Of a stretch of 64,000 nucleotides of DNA, positions 45,439-53,093 are shown piece after piece. The position numbers were made by a program, and so were the translations under genes. The DNA is from Acidimicrobiia bacterium (lineage in GTDB: Bacteria > Actinomycetota > Acidimicrobiia > Spongiisociales > ZC4RG35). The notes under the pieces are model-generated. The model did no database searches and was not told the DNA's origin. It saw nothing but the letters and a program-made list of their open reading frames with translations. The number at the start of each line of letters is the position of its first letter. The stretch's first letter is position 1. The stretch is taken from NCBI GenBank assembly GCA_028285585.1, contig JANQOU010000006.1, forward strand, positions 186,001 to 250,000, given 5' to 3'.

Positions 45439-46623
45439 TCAGCTCAGTTCGCCGATGTCCTCATCGGTGATGCCGAGAGCATCCCAAGCGGGAGCGAGGG
45501 CCGCTCGGACCTCGTCACCACCACCGTTCTCGGCCGGATCGTTTGCCAGGTCGAAGATCGCGTTGACCGCATCGACATCTGCGCCTGCCGCCGAGGCCCA
45601 CGCCTCGATCACCCGCCAGAAGGCGAGTCCTTCAGCTTGGTGCTCACGGCCTTTGGCGTCGTCACCACCGGCGATGTCACTGACGGTGAGAGTTGCGTAA
45701 CGAATCGCAGCCTGGGAGTAAGTGATGAAGATGGCGCGTCTGGCATCTTCGGCTGCCGCCTCTGCGCCTGCCGCGTCTTCGGCCAGGAGTGCATCCCGTC
45801 CCGCGACCAGCGCCGCCAGTGTCTGCTCATTGGCCTGCGCCGTCTCGCCGTCGGCTCCAGTGGTACCGAAGTTCCCGGCCCGGCTGTTAGCAGTCGCATA
45901 CGGAGCGCATCCTGGGGCCGCACCGTGGAAGAACGCCCACGCCTCGTCCCAATTGTGAACAGCGCCCGATGCCACGTCGAAGTTGCCGTCGGCTGCCTTC
46001 TGAAGTGCCGCCGCGAACTCGTGGTCGGTCCAGGCGACCATGATCGCGTTCTGGATCCCCTTCTCAATCGCTTGGGACCGGACAGCATCAGCTTCGCCAT
46101 CGAACATCCCCGTGCCGGCTATAGCGGCCGAGACGAAGTCGTCGAGGGGCGTCGGTGTCCCGTAGTAAACGTCGAGGCCATGCCGCTTGTCGTCTCGTGC
46201 GGCGAAGCCTGCGATTGTCCGGATGGAGCCGTCGGACTTCACGGAGCTCACTCCGTCTTGGTAAATCGCGTTGATCGCGTCGTAGTCGATGGGCTCGACA
46301 TCGAGCAGGTCCTTGATCAGGCAAACGTCTTCGACCACCAAGCGATGCGTCGAGACATCGCTCGCATAGTCGTATCCGGCGTCACCCGGTGTGGCCATCA
46401 TCTCGGAGCCAGAGCCCGAAGCGGACGCAGAAACCGATCCGGAGGCCGAAGCCGAACCTGAACCGGAAGCTGATCCAGAGGCGGAGGCCGAAGCCGAGCC
46501 GGAGCCGGAAGCGGAGCCGTCAGCGCCAATGTCCCTGACCTCACCTCCTTCGTCACCACCACATGCGGCAAGCACCATCGCTGCCACGGCGAGAAGCGCC
46601 AGCAGCTTGCTGCGCTTTGTCAT
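45439..46623 (-). CDS. FEA1-like iron-assimilation lipoprotein
   Basis: A lipoprotein of 394 residues. Signal peptide with lipobox LAAC (C21); then a linker (residues 36-73) of almost pure Ser, Ala and Gly; then a globular helical domain (about 80-394). I recognise the globular part as like the FEA1-related proteins, named after the algal Fe-assimilation protein; this is from memory of the family and needs a search. Paired helical halves resemble an imelysin-like layout. AAAGGG precedes the ATG, which overlaps the stop of the membrane glycosyltransferase by 4 nt. Probably binds iron at the cell surface (inference). Confidence 0.75.
   Translation of the reverse strand: MTKRSKLLALLAVAAMVLAACGGDEGGEVRDIGADGSASGSGSASASASGSASGSGSASASGSVSASASGSGSEMMATPGDAGYDYASDVSTHRLVVEDVCLIKDLLDVEPIDYDAINAIYQDGVSSVKSDGSIRTIAGFAARDDKRHGLDVYYGTPTPLDDFVSAAIAGTGMFDGEADAVRSQAIEKGIQNAIMVAWTDHEFAAALQKAADGNFDVASGAVHNWDEAWAFFHGAAPGCAPYATANSRAGNFGTTGADGETAQANEQTLAALVAGRDALLAEDAAGAEAAAEDARRAIFITYSQAAIRYATLTVSDIAGGDDAKGREHQAEGLAFWRVIEAWASAAGADVDAVNAIFDLANDPAENGGGDEVRAALAPAWDALGITDEDIGELS
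46405..46518 (-). repeat. Ser/Ala/Gly low-complexity linker coding repeat
   Basis: Codons 36-73 of the FEA1-like gene encode only Ser, Ala and Gly apart from one Val. The DNA is an imperfect short tandem repeat, with units such as GAAGCGGACGC-type permutations on the plus strand. It is a linker between lipid anchor and domain, likely variable in length by slippage. Confidence 0.8.
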
Positions 46624-48032
46624 GTCAACACCCTTTCGCGTTGTGTTTCGTAAGCAGTGCCCGGCGGTGGCAGTGCCAACCGTCGAGCCGATCCGAGCCT
46701 CCATCCCGCCCATGCCAGAGCAAGGGCGATGAGGACCCAGAAACCGTGAAGAATCCATGTGGCTGCCGTCGGCGTCATGTAGTCAGGCAGTGCATGCGTG
46801 ATCAGCCTGTAGAACGGATTGGCCGTGGAACCGAAGTCGACCACCCAGGTGAGCTGCCCACCAACACCTTCGACAACCAGGAAGGCAAAGGCGACGACAC
46901 CAATGAGTCCCGCCATCGCGAAGAGGCTCCTGGCCGCGACTCGAGCTCGATCTACGAGGGCAGCCAGCAGAACTGCTGCGACCGCAAGAACCACAACGAG
47001 CTGCCGGCCCGGGAACCACCAGCCGTGCATGGTGAGGGCGACGAAGGTGGCCACCAGCCACCCCACCCCCAACAACGAAAGAGCCACGTTGAAGCGGAAC
47101 TGGCGTCGACTCAGGGCCCAACCTGCCGCCAGCGGAAGCAGCAGGTAAGCCGGCTGCCATGCGCCGATGCCGAATCCTTGGTCGACGATCAGCCCGATCA
47201 GCCGTGTCGAACGTCCCCAGAGGTCGACCTGTGTTCCCACGGCGGTGAACTCACCACCAACGAAGTGGTCTCCTGAGGCGTAAGCCGTGAAACCGCCATA
47301 GATCAGCTGGTGACCGAGAAGGTAGGCAACACCGGCGAACGCGAACACACCGAGCATCTGCCAACGGTGAGATCGTTTCATCCGGATCAGGCCAGCGATG
47401 GCCAGAACGGCTGCCAGCGGCACGTACTTCACCGCGAGCCATGGGAGGCCGACCACGGAGACGACGAGAACCAGTCGACCCCGGCGATCAAGACCGCCGA
47501 GCAGGGAGGCAAAACCGGCGAGGAGCAATAGCGCGGCAGGAATCTCCGGATAGACCTGAGTTGCGTAGATCGCCATGGGCGGGCTCAGCGCAAACAGCCC
47601 GGACACCATCACCGCGGTCCCGACGGACACTCTGAATCGGTTGACGGCAATCCACGCGACGAGAGCAGCGAGAGCGCCTGCCATCAAAGCCAGAGCCGCC
47701 TTGGCACCAGCCCATCCCCAGATCCCCATCGGCACGGCGATGAGAACCGGCAGCAGCGGATCGTGAGGGCTTATCCGGCTTCCATCGGCCATGGCCTCTG
47801 TTTGCTGTGGCAACAGCACCTCGTGGAACTGGCGGTAACGCTCGTCTTCGATCTCATCCGAGATGTCGAGATTCCCGTCCTCCCAGAGGCTGAGAGCCGT
47901 CAGCAGGTACTGAGGCTCGTCCGCAGTCGTCTGCGCGCCGTATGTCGCCCGGGCGTCGATGCCGAAGGCTGATATCACTGCCACGACGAGCGCCAGGCCT
48001 CCGTACACGAGAAGCTGCATGCGGGCGCTCAT
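46620..48032 (-). CDS. Polytopic membrane glycosyltransferase-like protein
   Basis: A membrane protein of 470 residues with about ten to twelve hydrophobic segments. The first external loop carries TADEPQYLL, resembling the acidic catalytic loop of GT39/GT-C enzymes, which use polyprenyl-phosphate sugars. A large part between 60 and 110 (EVLLPQQTEAMADG, ISPHDPLLPVL) fits this loop. The ATG at 48032 overlaps the epimerase stop by 4 nt, and its own stop overlaps the FEA1-like ATG by 4 nt. It may glycosylate the lipoprotein or a wall polymer (inference). Confidence 0.78.
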   Translation of the reverse strand: MSARMQLLVYGGLALVVAVISAFGIDARATYGAQTTADEPQYLLTALSLWEDGNLDISDEIEDERYRQFHEVLLPQQTEAMADGSRISPHDPLLPVLIAVPMGIWGWAGAKAALALMAGALAALVAWIAVNRFRVSVGTAVMVSGLFALSPPMAIYATQVYPEIPAALLLLAGFASLLGGLDRRGRLVLVVSVVGLPWLAVKYVPLAAVLAIAGLIRMKRSHRWQMLGVFAFAGVAYLLGHQLIYGGFTAYASGDHFVGGEFTAVGTQVDLWGRSTRLIGLIVDQGFGIGAWQPAYLLLPLAAGWALSRRQFRFNVALSLLGVGWLVATFVALTMHGWWFPGRQLVVVLAVAAVLLAALVDRARVAARSLFAMAGLIGVVAFAFLVVEGVGGQLTWVVDFGSTANPFYRLITHALPDYMTPTAATWILHGFWVLIALALAWAGWRLGSARRLALPPPGTAYETQRERVLT

Positions 48033-48952
48033 GTCCGAACCTTCTCCCTGCGGCTGACCGCGGAGATGACCTGCCGCTCCAGTAGCGCCGGCAGATCGGT
48101 GAACGGGGTGAACCCGAGGAGCTGTCGGCACCTGGTGGTGTCGGCGAGAGTGGCGTCGACATCGTCACCGGCGGCTGCGGCGTACAGAAGGCGGCTCTCA
48201 CCACCCACTATCTGGCGGAGAGTCGAAGCCATGTCGATCACCCGGTGACTTGTGCCAGACCCGATATTGACTGTCTCGTTGACGCGCCGCTCCCCCGCTC
48301 TGACAAGGCCGCGGACGACGTCGCGAATGTCGGTGACGTCTCTGAGCTTGTCACCCGAGCCAAGGATGGTCAGCGGCTGCTTCGCCAAGAGGGCGGCGAT
48401 CCAGATGGAGAACGCCATGTCGTCCCGCTGGCCCTCGCCGGCGACGGTGAACGGCCTCACGACAGTGATCGTGCGGCCGGACTCCCGTGCCTGAGCACAC
48501 AGCTCCTCCGCTCGTAGCTTCGAGCGTGCGTAACCACCACGCGGCTGTGGAATCGCAGACTCCATCAAAGGAAGAACCCGGCCGTCCTCTATCAATGCTC
48601 CGCCGTAGATGGAAGACGACGAGGTGACCACGACATGTGTCTCGGGCTCAATCGCAGCCAAGACTCGAGATGTCGACTCGACATTGTCTCGTTCCCGGAG
48701 AGTGTCCAGATCGACCCCTCCGCCGCGGACGCCGGGACGACCTGCGAGATGGAACAGGATGTCGGCACCTGCGACAATGCTCCTCAACGCGGCTTGTCGG
48801 GACATGTCGGCGAGGTCCATGGTGATCTCGCGGTGAGGTCGAGGAGGCCCAGGGACTCGATCGATTCCCACGACCTCGTAGCCCCTCATCGAAAGGGCCT
48901 CGACTAGATGGCCTCCGATGAATCCTCTCGAGCCGGTGACTATTACCTTCAT
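48029..48952 (-). CDS. NAD-dependent epimerase/dehydratase (extended SDR)
   Basis: A protein of 307 residues. NAD-binding loop TGSRGFIGGHL at residues 6-16; catalytic Ser in TSSSSIYGG; Tyr and Lys in GGYARSKLRAEEL; then VVRPFTVAGEG. It acts on a nucleotide sugar, probably UDP-hexose; the exact product is unknown. First gene of the epimerase-glycosyltransferase-FEA1 operon. The ATG is preceded by a CACTA-N6-TAGTG palindrome at a distance of 20 nt, and by no clear ribosome-binding site. Confidence 0.92.
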   Translation of the reverse strand: MKVIVTGSRGFIGGHLVEALSMRGYEVVGIDRVPGPPRPHREITMDLADMSRQAALRSIVAGADILFHLAGRPGVRGGGVDLDTLRERDNVESTSRVLAAIEPETHVVVTSSSSIYGGALIEDGRVLPLMESAIPQPRGGYARSKLRAEELCAQARESGRTITVVRPFTVAGEGQRDDMAFSIWIAALLAKQPLTILGSGDKLRDVTDIRDVVRGLVRAGERRVNETVNIGSGTSHRVIDMASTLRQIVGGESRLLYAAAAGDDVDATLADTTRCRQLLGFTPFTDLPALLERQVISAVSRREKVRT

Positions 48953-48971
48953 TCCGGAGGCGACCGTAATA

Positions 48972-48989
48972 ACACTACGGCCGTAGTGT
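48972..48989. promoter_or_regulatory. Perfect 18-bp palindrome, shared operator candidate A
   Basis: ACACTACGGCCGTAGTGT lies between the divergent starts of the epimerase (48952) and the flippase/GT2 fusion (49009). The core CACTA-N6-TAGTG recurs before fbpA. In both cases the last G of TAGTG is separated by exactly 20 nt from the ATG on the minus strand. On the minus strand TACACT at its edge could serve as a -10 element. Probable regulator binding site. Confidence 0.75.
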
Positions 48990-49008
48990 AAAGTCGGGCT
49001 AACAGCTT

Positions 49009-50634
49009 ATGTATGGGATACCTAACAGAAGTGGAGAAGGCCGACGCTTCCCACGGTGGCTGATCACCACGGCCGTCGTAGTGACGATCCCCGTCGTATG
49101 GCTCATCGCCACCACCGTCGACACCTCTGCGCTGGGATTGGTCTGGGGCAACATCCTGGACCGCCCGTTGCAGCTGGTCCTCACCTTGCTCGCCTTTGCG
49201 GCTGCATTTGGGATTCGTGCGATTGCCTGGAGCAGGGTGCTCCCCGACCTTCCGATCGGCCAGAGTTGGGCGGGCTTGCACATGTCCCTCTTGGGGAACC
49301 ACCTGCTGCCGCTCCGCATGGGAGAACCGCTTCGAATCCTGAGCGTGGTGAGACGGGCCGGCATCGACTGGCCAAGAGCCACCGCATCAACGGTCACCTT
49401 GCGAGCGGCGGACATGGTTGCCATCGCAACACTGGGTGTCGTCGCCGGTGTCGGGGCTGTGACGGCGTGGTGGGCGATCATCGCCGTGCTTGCGGTGGGG
49501 TCAGTGGCTGTCATCGCCGGCATCGTCTGGTTGCGCCGGTTGAGACGCACCGGTGCCGTCAGGCTTCCCGACCTGGCTGTCATTGGGCTGACAGCAGGAG
49601 CCTGGGGACTCGAATCGGTGGTGATGTACCAGGTGGCATCCTGGGCCGGGCTCGACATCGGCGTTGCGGGGGCACTGGTGGTCACATCCGCGGCCGTAGT
49701 AGCTCAGATCGCGGCCATTGCCCCGGGCGGGATCGGCACCTACGAAGCCGGTGGCGTCGCGGCCATGGTCGTCCTCGGCTTCGACCCGGCACTCGGCTTG
49801 GCCGTCGTGCTCTCTGCGCACGCAATCAAGACCGCATACTCGCTGCTCGTGGGTGTAGTAGCGCTTGGCGTCCCGAGCCCGGGAATGCTCGGAAAACTGC
49901 GGCTCTCCAAGCTGTCACAACCGGATCCTCCCGTCCCGGCAACCGACCAAGTGAAACCCATCGTGTTGTTCATGCCGGCCTACAACGAAGCAGAGTCGGT
50001 GGTGTCCGTGGTGAGAAGGGTGCCGAGCAAGGCGGCCGGCCGGGACGTCATCTGCCTGGTCATCGACGATGGCTCAACCGACGACACGGCCGAACTGGCC
50101 CGAGAGGCTGGAGCCAGCGTGGTCGAGCTGTCGGTGAACCGCGGATTGGGGGCGGCGGTCCGAACCGGGTTCGAGGAGGCCCTGAAACACGACCCGGCTG
50201 CGGTGGCGTTCTGCGACGCCGACGGGGAGTACGCCCCGGAAGAGCTCGACAAACTGGTGGCGCCGATTCTCGAAGGACAAGCCGACTACGTCGTCGGCTC
50301 GCGCTTCGATGGAGAGATCGGGCGGATGCTCCCTCACCGCCGCTTCGGCAACTTGGTTCTCACTCGCCTGCTGTCCTGGGTGGCCAGGAGGCGGATCAGC
50401 GACGGGCAGAGCGGTTACCGGGCGTTCTCACCGCGCGCCCTGGCGGCGGCCGAGGTGATCCACGACTTCAACTACGCACAAGTGCTGACGCTCGACCTGC
50501 TCGCCAAAGGGATGACATATGCCGAAGTCCCCATCAGCTATCGGTTCAGGACTACGGGCGAGTCCTTCATCAAGCTCGGCCGGTACCTGCGCGCCGTCGT
50601 GCCCGCGGTTTATCGCGAAGTCAACACAGCCTGA
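49009..50634 (+). CDS. Fusion of LPG-synthase-type membrane domain and GT2 glycosyltransferase
   Basis: A protein of 541 residues. Residues about 15-290 have seven to eight membrane helices of the lysylphosphatidylglycerol synthase TM (UPF0104, flippase-like) family, with LLPLRMGEPLRIL and IAPGGIGTYEAGG as recognisable segments. Residues about 315-541 are a GT2 dolichol-phosphate-mannose-synthase-like domain: PAYNEAES, VIDDGSTDDT, CDADGEY, VGSRFDGE. It probably makes a polyprenyl-phosphate sugar and helps move it across the membrane (inference). ATG at 49009 has no ribosome-binding site, so it is perhaps leaderless. Its stop abuts the next convergent stop with no base between. Confidence 0.88.
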   Translation: MYGIPNRSGEGRRFPRWLITTAVVVTIPVVWLIATTVDTSALGLVWGNILDRPLQLVLTLLAFAAAFGIRAIAWSRVLPDLPIGQSWAGLHMSLLGNHLLPLRMGEPLRILSVVRRAGIDWPRATASTVTLRAADMVAIATLGVVAGVGAVTAWWAIIAVLAVGSVAVIAGIVWLRRLRRTGAVRLPDLAVIGLTAGAWGLESVVMYQVASWAGLDIGVAGALVVTSAAVVAQIAAIAPGGIGTYEAGGVAAMVVLGFDPALGLAVVLSAHAIKTAYSLLVGVVALGVPSPGMLGKLRLSKLSQPDPPVPATDQVKPIVLFMPAYNEAESVVSVVRRVPSKAAGRDVICLVIDDGSTDDTAELAREAGASVVELSVNRGLGAAVRTGFEEALKHDPAAVAFCDADGEYAPEELDKLVAPILEGQADYVVGSRFDGEIGRMLPHRRFGNLVLTRLLSWVARRRISDGQSGYRAFSPRALAAAEVIHDFNYAQVLTLDLLAKGMTYAEVPISYRFRTTGESFIKLGRYLRAVVPAVYREVNTA

Positions 50635-51999
50635 TCAATCCTCCACGACGTGGTCCGCGAAAGACGCTCGGGCCCCCAGCCAAGCCTCTTCATCGATCTT
50701 CAAATCGTCGGAGATGCAGGCCACCGCGTCGCGAGCCATCGCCATGGCGTGATGGGTGTTGTCATGGGCGAAGAGCCCTTGCCGACCGAAGCTCATCATC
50801 CCCCGCTTGGTGTCGAGCCAGTCGGAGACGGCCTGGAAGGCTCCTTCACTTCCCAGTTGATACACCGGATAGGCGTTGGGAAGACGGCGAACCTCGCCGC
50901 GCTCCCCCGGATCGGGAAGACCCAGGCCGACCAGCTCTGAGCGAACCCGCGACAGCAGCGCCTCATCACTCATGAGATAGGTCGGATCGTCACGATCGCA
51001 AGGGATCTCGACGCAGAGGACCGAGACTCCGTCAGGGTCGGGTCCCGTCCGATAGTTCTTCGGCTCAGAAACCCTGGTGAACACGACCTCTTCGCCGGGA
51101 AAGTAGTGGGCGTCATACTCGGTCCACTGCGAGACATCGACCGCCAAGTAGGCGAGGATCATCGCTCGGGACTTCAACGAGTTGATCGACTCCAACACCT
51201 CCGGTCCGGGTGAGAGAAACCAGGCAAGAGTGGTGATCGGGAGAGTTGAGAGGACCAGATCAGCGGAGTGTGAGCGCTGGGCAGACTCGACCACCCACGA
51301 GTTGTCCAGGTGCCGAACCCCCGTGACAGGCTGTCCCAGATGCACCTCAGCGCCCGCCGACACCGCCGCCTCGGCTACGCGAGTCGCGATCTGGCCGAAT
51401 CCACCCGACGGATAGAAGAAGTGCTTGCCCGTCGGCTTTCGTGACAACGCCTTCGAAAGCAGCTTCCACGGAGTGTCCGCCGAAATCCGACGACGGGCCT
51501 GCTCGCCCGAGAGCATCTCAGGCTCGATGCCCCAGATCTTGCGCGCATACGGGTAATAGAAGAGTTCGCCCATCGGACGGCCGAGACCCGACTCGATGAA
51601 CTCGGCAAACGTCTCCGACCCCGACGGCTTGAGCGAGGCGCGCGCCGCCCCCAGACCAAGACGCGCCAAGTCGCCCAACCCGAGGCTCCGAGCCAGATCG
51701 ACGGGAGAAATCGGGAAGGAGAGCCATGACTCACCGACCAGCATCCTCCCGTTCCGAGGACGCATCTGGAGATCGTCACCCAGAAGCCCTCGAAGATCAT
51801 CCATGATGTCCGGAGCAGTCGACGGGTGGAGGCGGTGACTCCCGTAGTCAACTCTGACACCGGCGACTTCGGTACCGGCCGACAGGCCTCCGGGGAGCTG
51901 CTCCCGCTCGAGCACTGTGACCTCGATGCCACGACGCGCCAACAGCAACGATGCATAGAGACCGGCGGGCCCGCCGCCGAGAACGATGACACCAGGCAC
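50635..51999 (-). CDS. FAD-dependent amine-oxidase-fold oxidoreductase
   Basis: A flavoprotein of 454 residues. The dinucleotide fold is at the N-terminus (VLGGGPAGLYASLL, then LEREQLPGG) and the GSHRLHPS segment follows; FYYPYARKIWG resembles UDP-galactopyranose-mutase-like and protoporphyrinogen-oxidase-like proteins found in polysaccharide clusters. The C-terminal flavin segment is near GLFAHDNTHHAMAMARDA. The substrate is unknown; a lipid-linked sugar or a porphyrin are possible. GTG start shares one base with the stop of the ABC transporter ATPase, so it is the last gene of the iron transporter operon. Confidence 0.82.
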   Translation of the reverse strand: MPGVIVLGGGPAGLYASLLLARRGIEVTVLEREQLPGGLSAGTEVAGVRVDYGSHRLHPSTAPDIMDDLRGLLGDDLQMRPRNGRMLVGESWLSFPISPVDLARSLGLGDLARLGLGAARASLKPSGSETFAEFIESGLGRPMGELFYYPYARKIWGIEPEMLSGEQARRRISADTPWKLLSKALSRKPTGKHFFYPSGGFGQIATRVAEAAVSAGAEVHLGQPVTGVRHLDNSWVVESAQRSHSADLVLSTLPITTLAWFLSPGPEVLESINSLKSRAMILAYLAVDVSQWTEYDAHYFPGEEVVFTRVSEPKNYRTGPDPDGVSVLCVEIPCDRDDPTYLMSDEALLSRVRSELVGLGLPDPGERGEVRRLPNAYPVYQLGSEGAFQAVSDWLDTKRGMMSFGRQGLFAHDNTHHAMAMARDAVACISDDLKIDEEAWLGARASFADHVVED

Positions 52000-53093
52000 T
52001 AACTCGCCGGGTAGGCGACCGCGGCGGCTCCGCTGTATTCGAGCGAGACCTGATCTCCGGAAGTGAAGACCGGTGCGGCGAGCGACCTGACGGTGATCGG
52101 CGTGCCTGACACATCCACGACGTACGAGCAGTCGTGGCCGTAGAACTCGACGTCTTTCACCTGGCCGGCGTCGCCAGGTCTCAGAGAGATCTGCTCAGGC
52201 CGCAACAAGATCTGATGTGGCCCGTGCGCCGGGTTGGCAAGGGGGATCTGACCCAGAATGGTGGTCGCCACTTCGCCGGCTGCCTCACCGTCGAGGAGGT
52301 TGGCCTCACCGACAAACGCAGCAACCCAAGGGTCCGAAGGACTCGAGTAGAGGATGTCTGGAGTTGCCTGCTGGTGGATCACACCTTCCTTCATGACGGC
52401 CACCTCGTCGCCCAAGACAAAGGCCTCCCCTTGATCGTGGGTGACGAAGATCGTGGTCATCTCCAACTCGCGAAGCAGTGCCCTGGTCTCAGACCGGATG
52501 GTGGCTCGCAGGGCTGCGTCGAGATTCGAGAAGGGCTCGTCAAGCAGGATCGCATCCGGCCGAGGAGCTATGGCGCGCGCGATGGCCACTCGTTGCTGCT
52601 CGCCGCCCGACAGCGTCGATGGCATTCGCTTGCCAAACCCTGAGAGCCCAACCATCTCCAGGGCCTCCTCGACAGGACGGTCGACTTGGCCACCGTTTCG
52701 AGCCAGTCCGTACGCAACGTTTTCGTAGACGTTCAGGTGGGGGAACAAAGCCCAGTCCTGGAACACCATGCCGATCCGTCGCCGCTCAGGCGACACGAAG
52801 CGGCCAGAGCCGGTCAGCACCCGATCTCCGAGGGAGACCGCACCATTGTCGGGGCGCTCCAACCCGGCGATCACCCGGAGCAGAGTCGTCTTCCCACAGC
52901 CACTAGGCCCGAGCAAGGTCACAGACGACCCCTCGCTCACCACGAGGTCGACATCGTGAAGCACGGCCTCGTCTGCGAACCGCTTGGAGACGCCCTCTAC
53001 TGTCAAGGGCTGGCGAATCTTCCCGCTCACAAGTGAGATGGTATCAACCGGCTGACCAGACCGGAATTGTACGGGGAACCTGACAGGCTTCAT
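51999..53093 (-). CDS. fbpC: Iron(III) ABC transporter ATP-binding protein (FbpC-like)
   Basis: An ATPase of 364 residues driving iron(III) uptake. Walker A GPSGCGKTT, Q-loop FQDWALFPH, signature LSGGEQQRVAIARA, Walker B AILLDEPFSNLD, H-loop FVTHDQGEA; residues about 260-364 are a TOBE-type regulatory domain. ATG at 53093 overlaps the permease stop by 4 nt and has GGAG 9 nt upstream. GTG at 53030, giving 343 residues, fits the usual N-terminus better and cannot be ruled out. Confidence 0.9.
   Translation of the reverse strand: MKPVRFPVQFRSGQPVDTISLVSGKIRQPLTVEGVSKRFADEAVLHDVDLVVSEGSSVTLLGPSGCGKTTLLRVIAGLERPDNGAVSLGDRVLTGSGRFVSPERRRIGMVFQDWALFPHLNVYENVAYGLARNGGQVDRPVEEALEMVGLSGFGKRMPSTLSGGEQQRVAIARAIAPRPDAILLDEPFSNLDAALRATIRSETRALLRELEMTTIFVTHDQGEAFVLGDEVAVMKEGVIHQQATPDILYSSPSDPWVAAFVGEANLLDGEAAGEVATTILGQIPLANPAHGPHQILLRPEQISLRPGDAGQVKDVEFYGHDCSYVVDVSGTPITVRSLAAPVFTSGDQVSLEYSGAAAVAYPAS

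Noticed and set aside
46405-46518. Repeat array resembling a CRISPR or tandem regulatory repeat
   Set aside because: The period is codon-based and encodes a Ser/Ala/Gly linker in frame; no spacers.
49056-50975. 639-residue open frame in another frame across the flippase/GT2 fusion
   Set aside because: Composition is Arg/Gly/His-rich shadow; it runs through the stop region of two real genes and has no domain.
50635-51999. Naming the flavoprotein as protoporphyrinogen oxidase (hemG/hemY)
   Set aside because: The fold is right but the YPYARKIWG segment and context fit polysaccharide-cluster relatives as well; a specific name is not supported.
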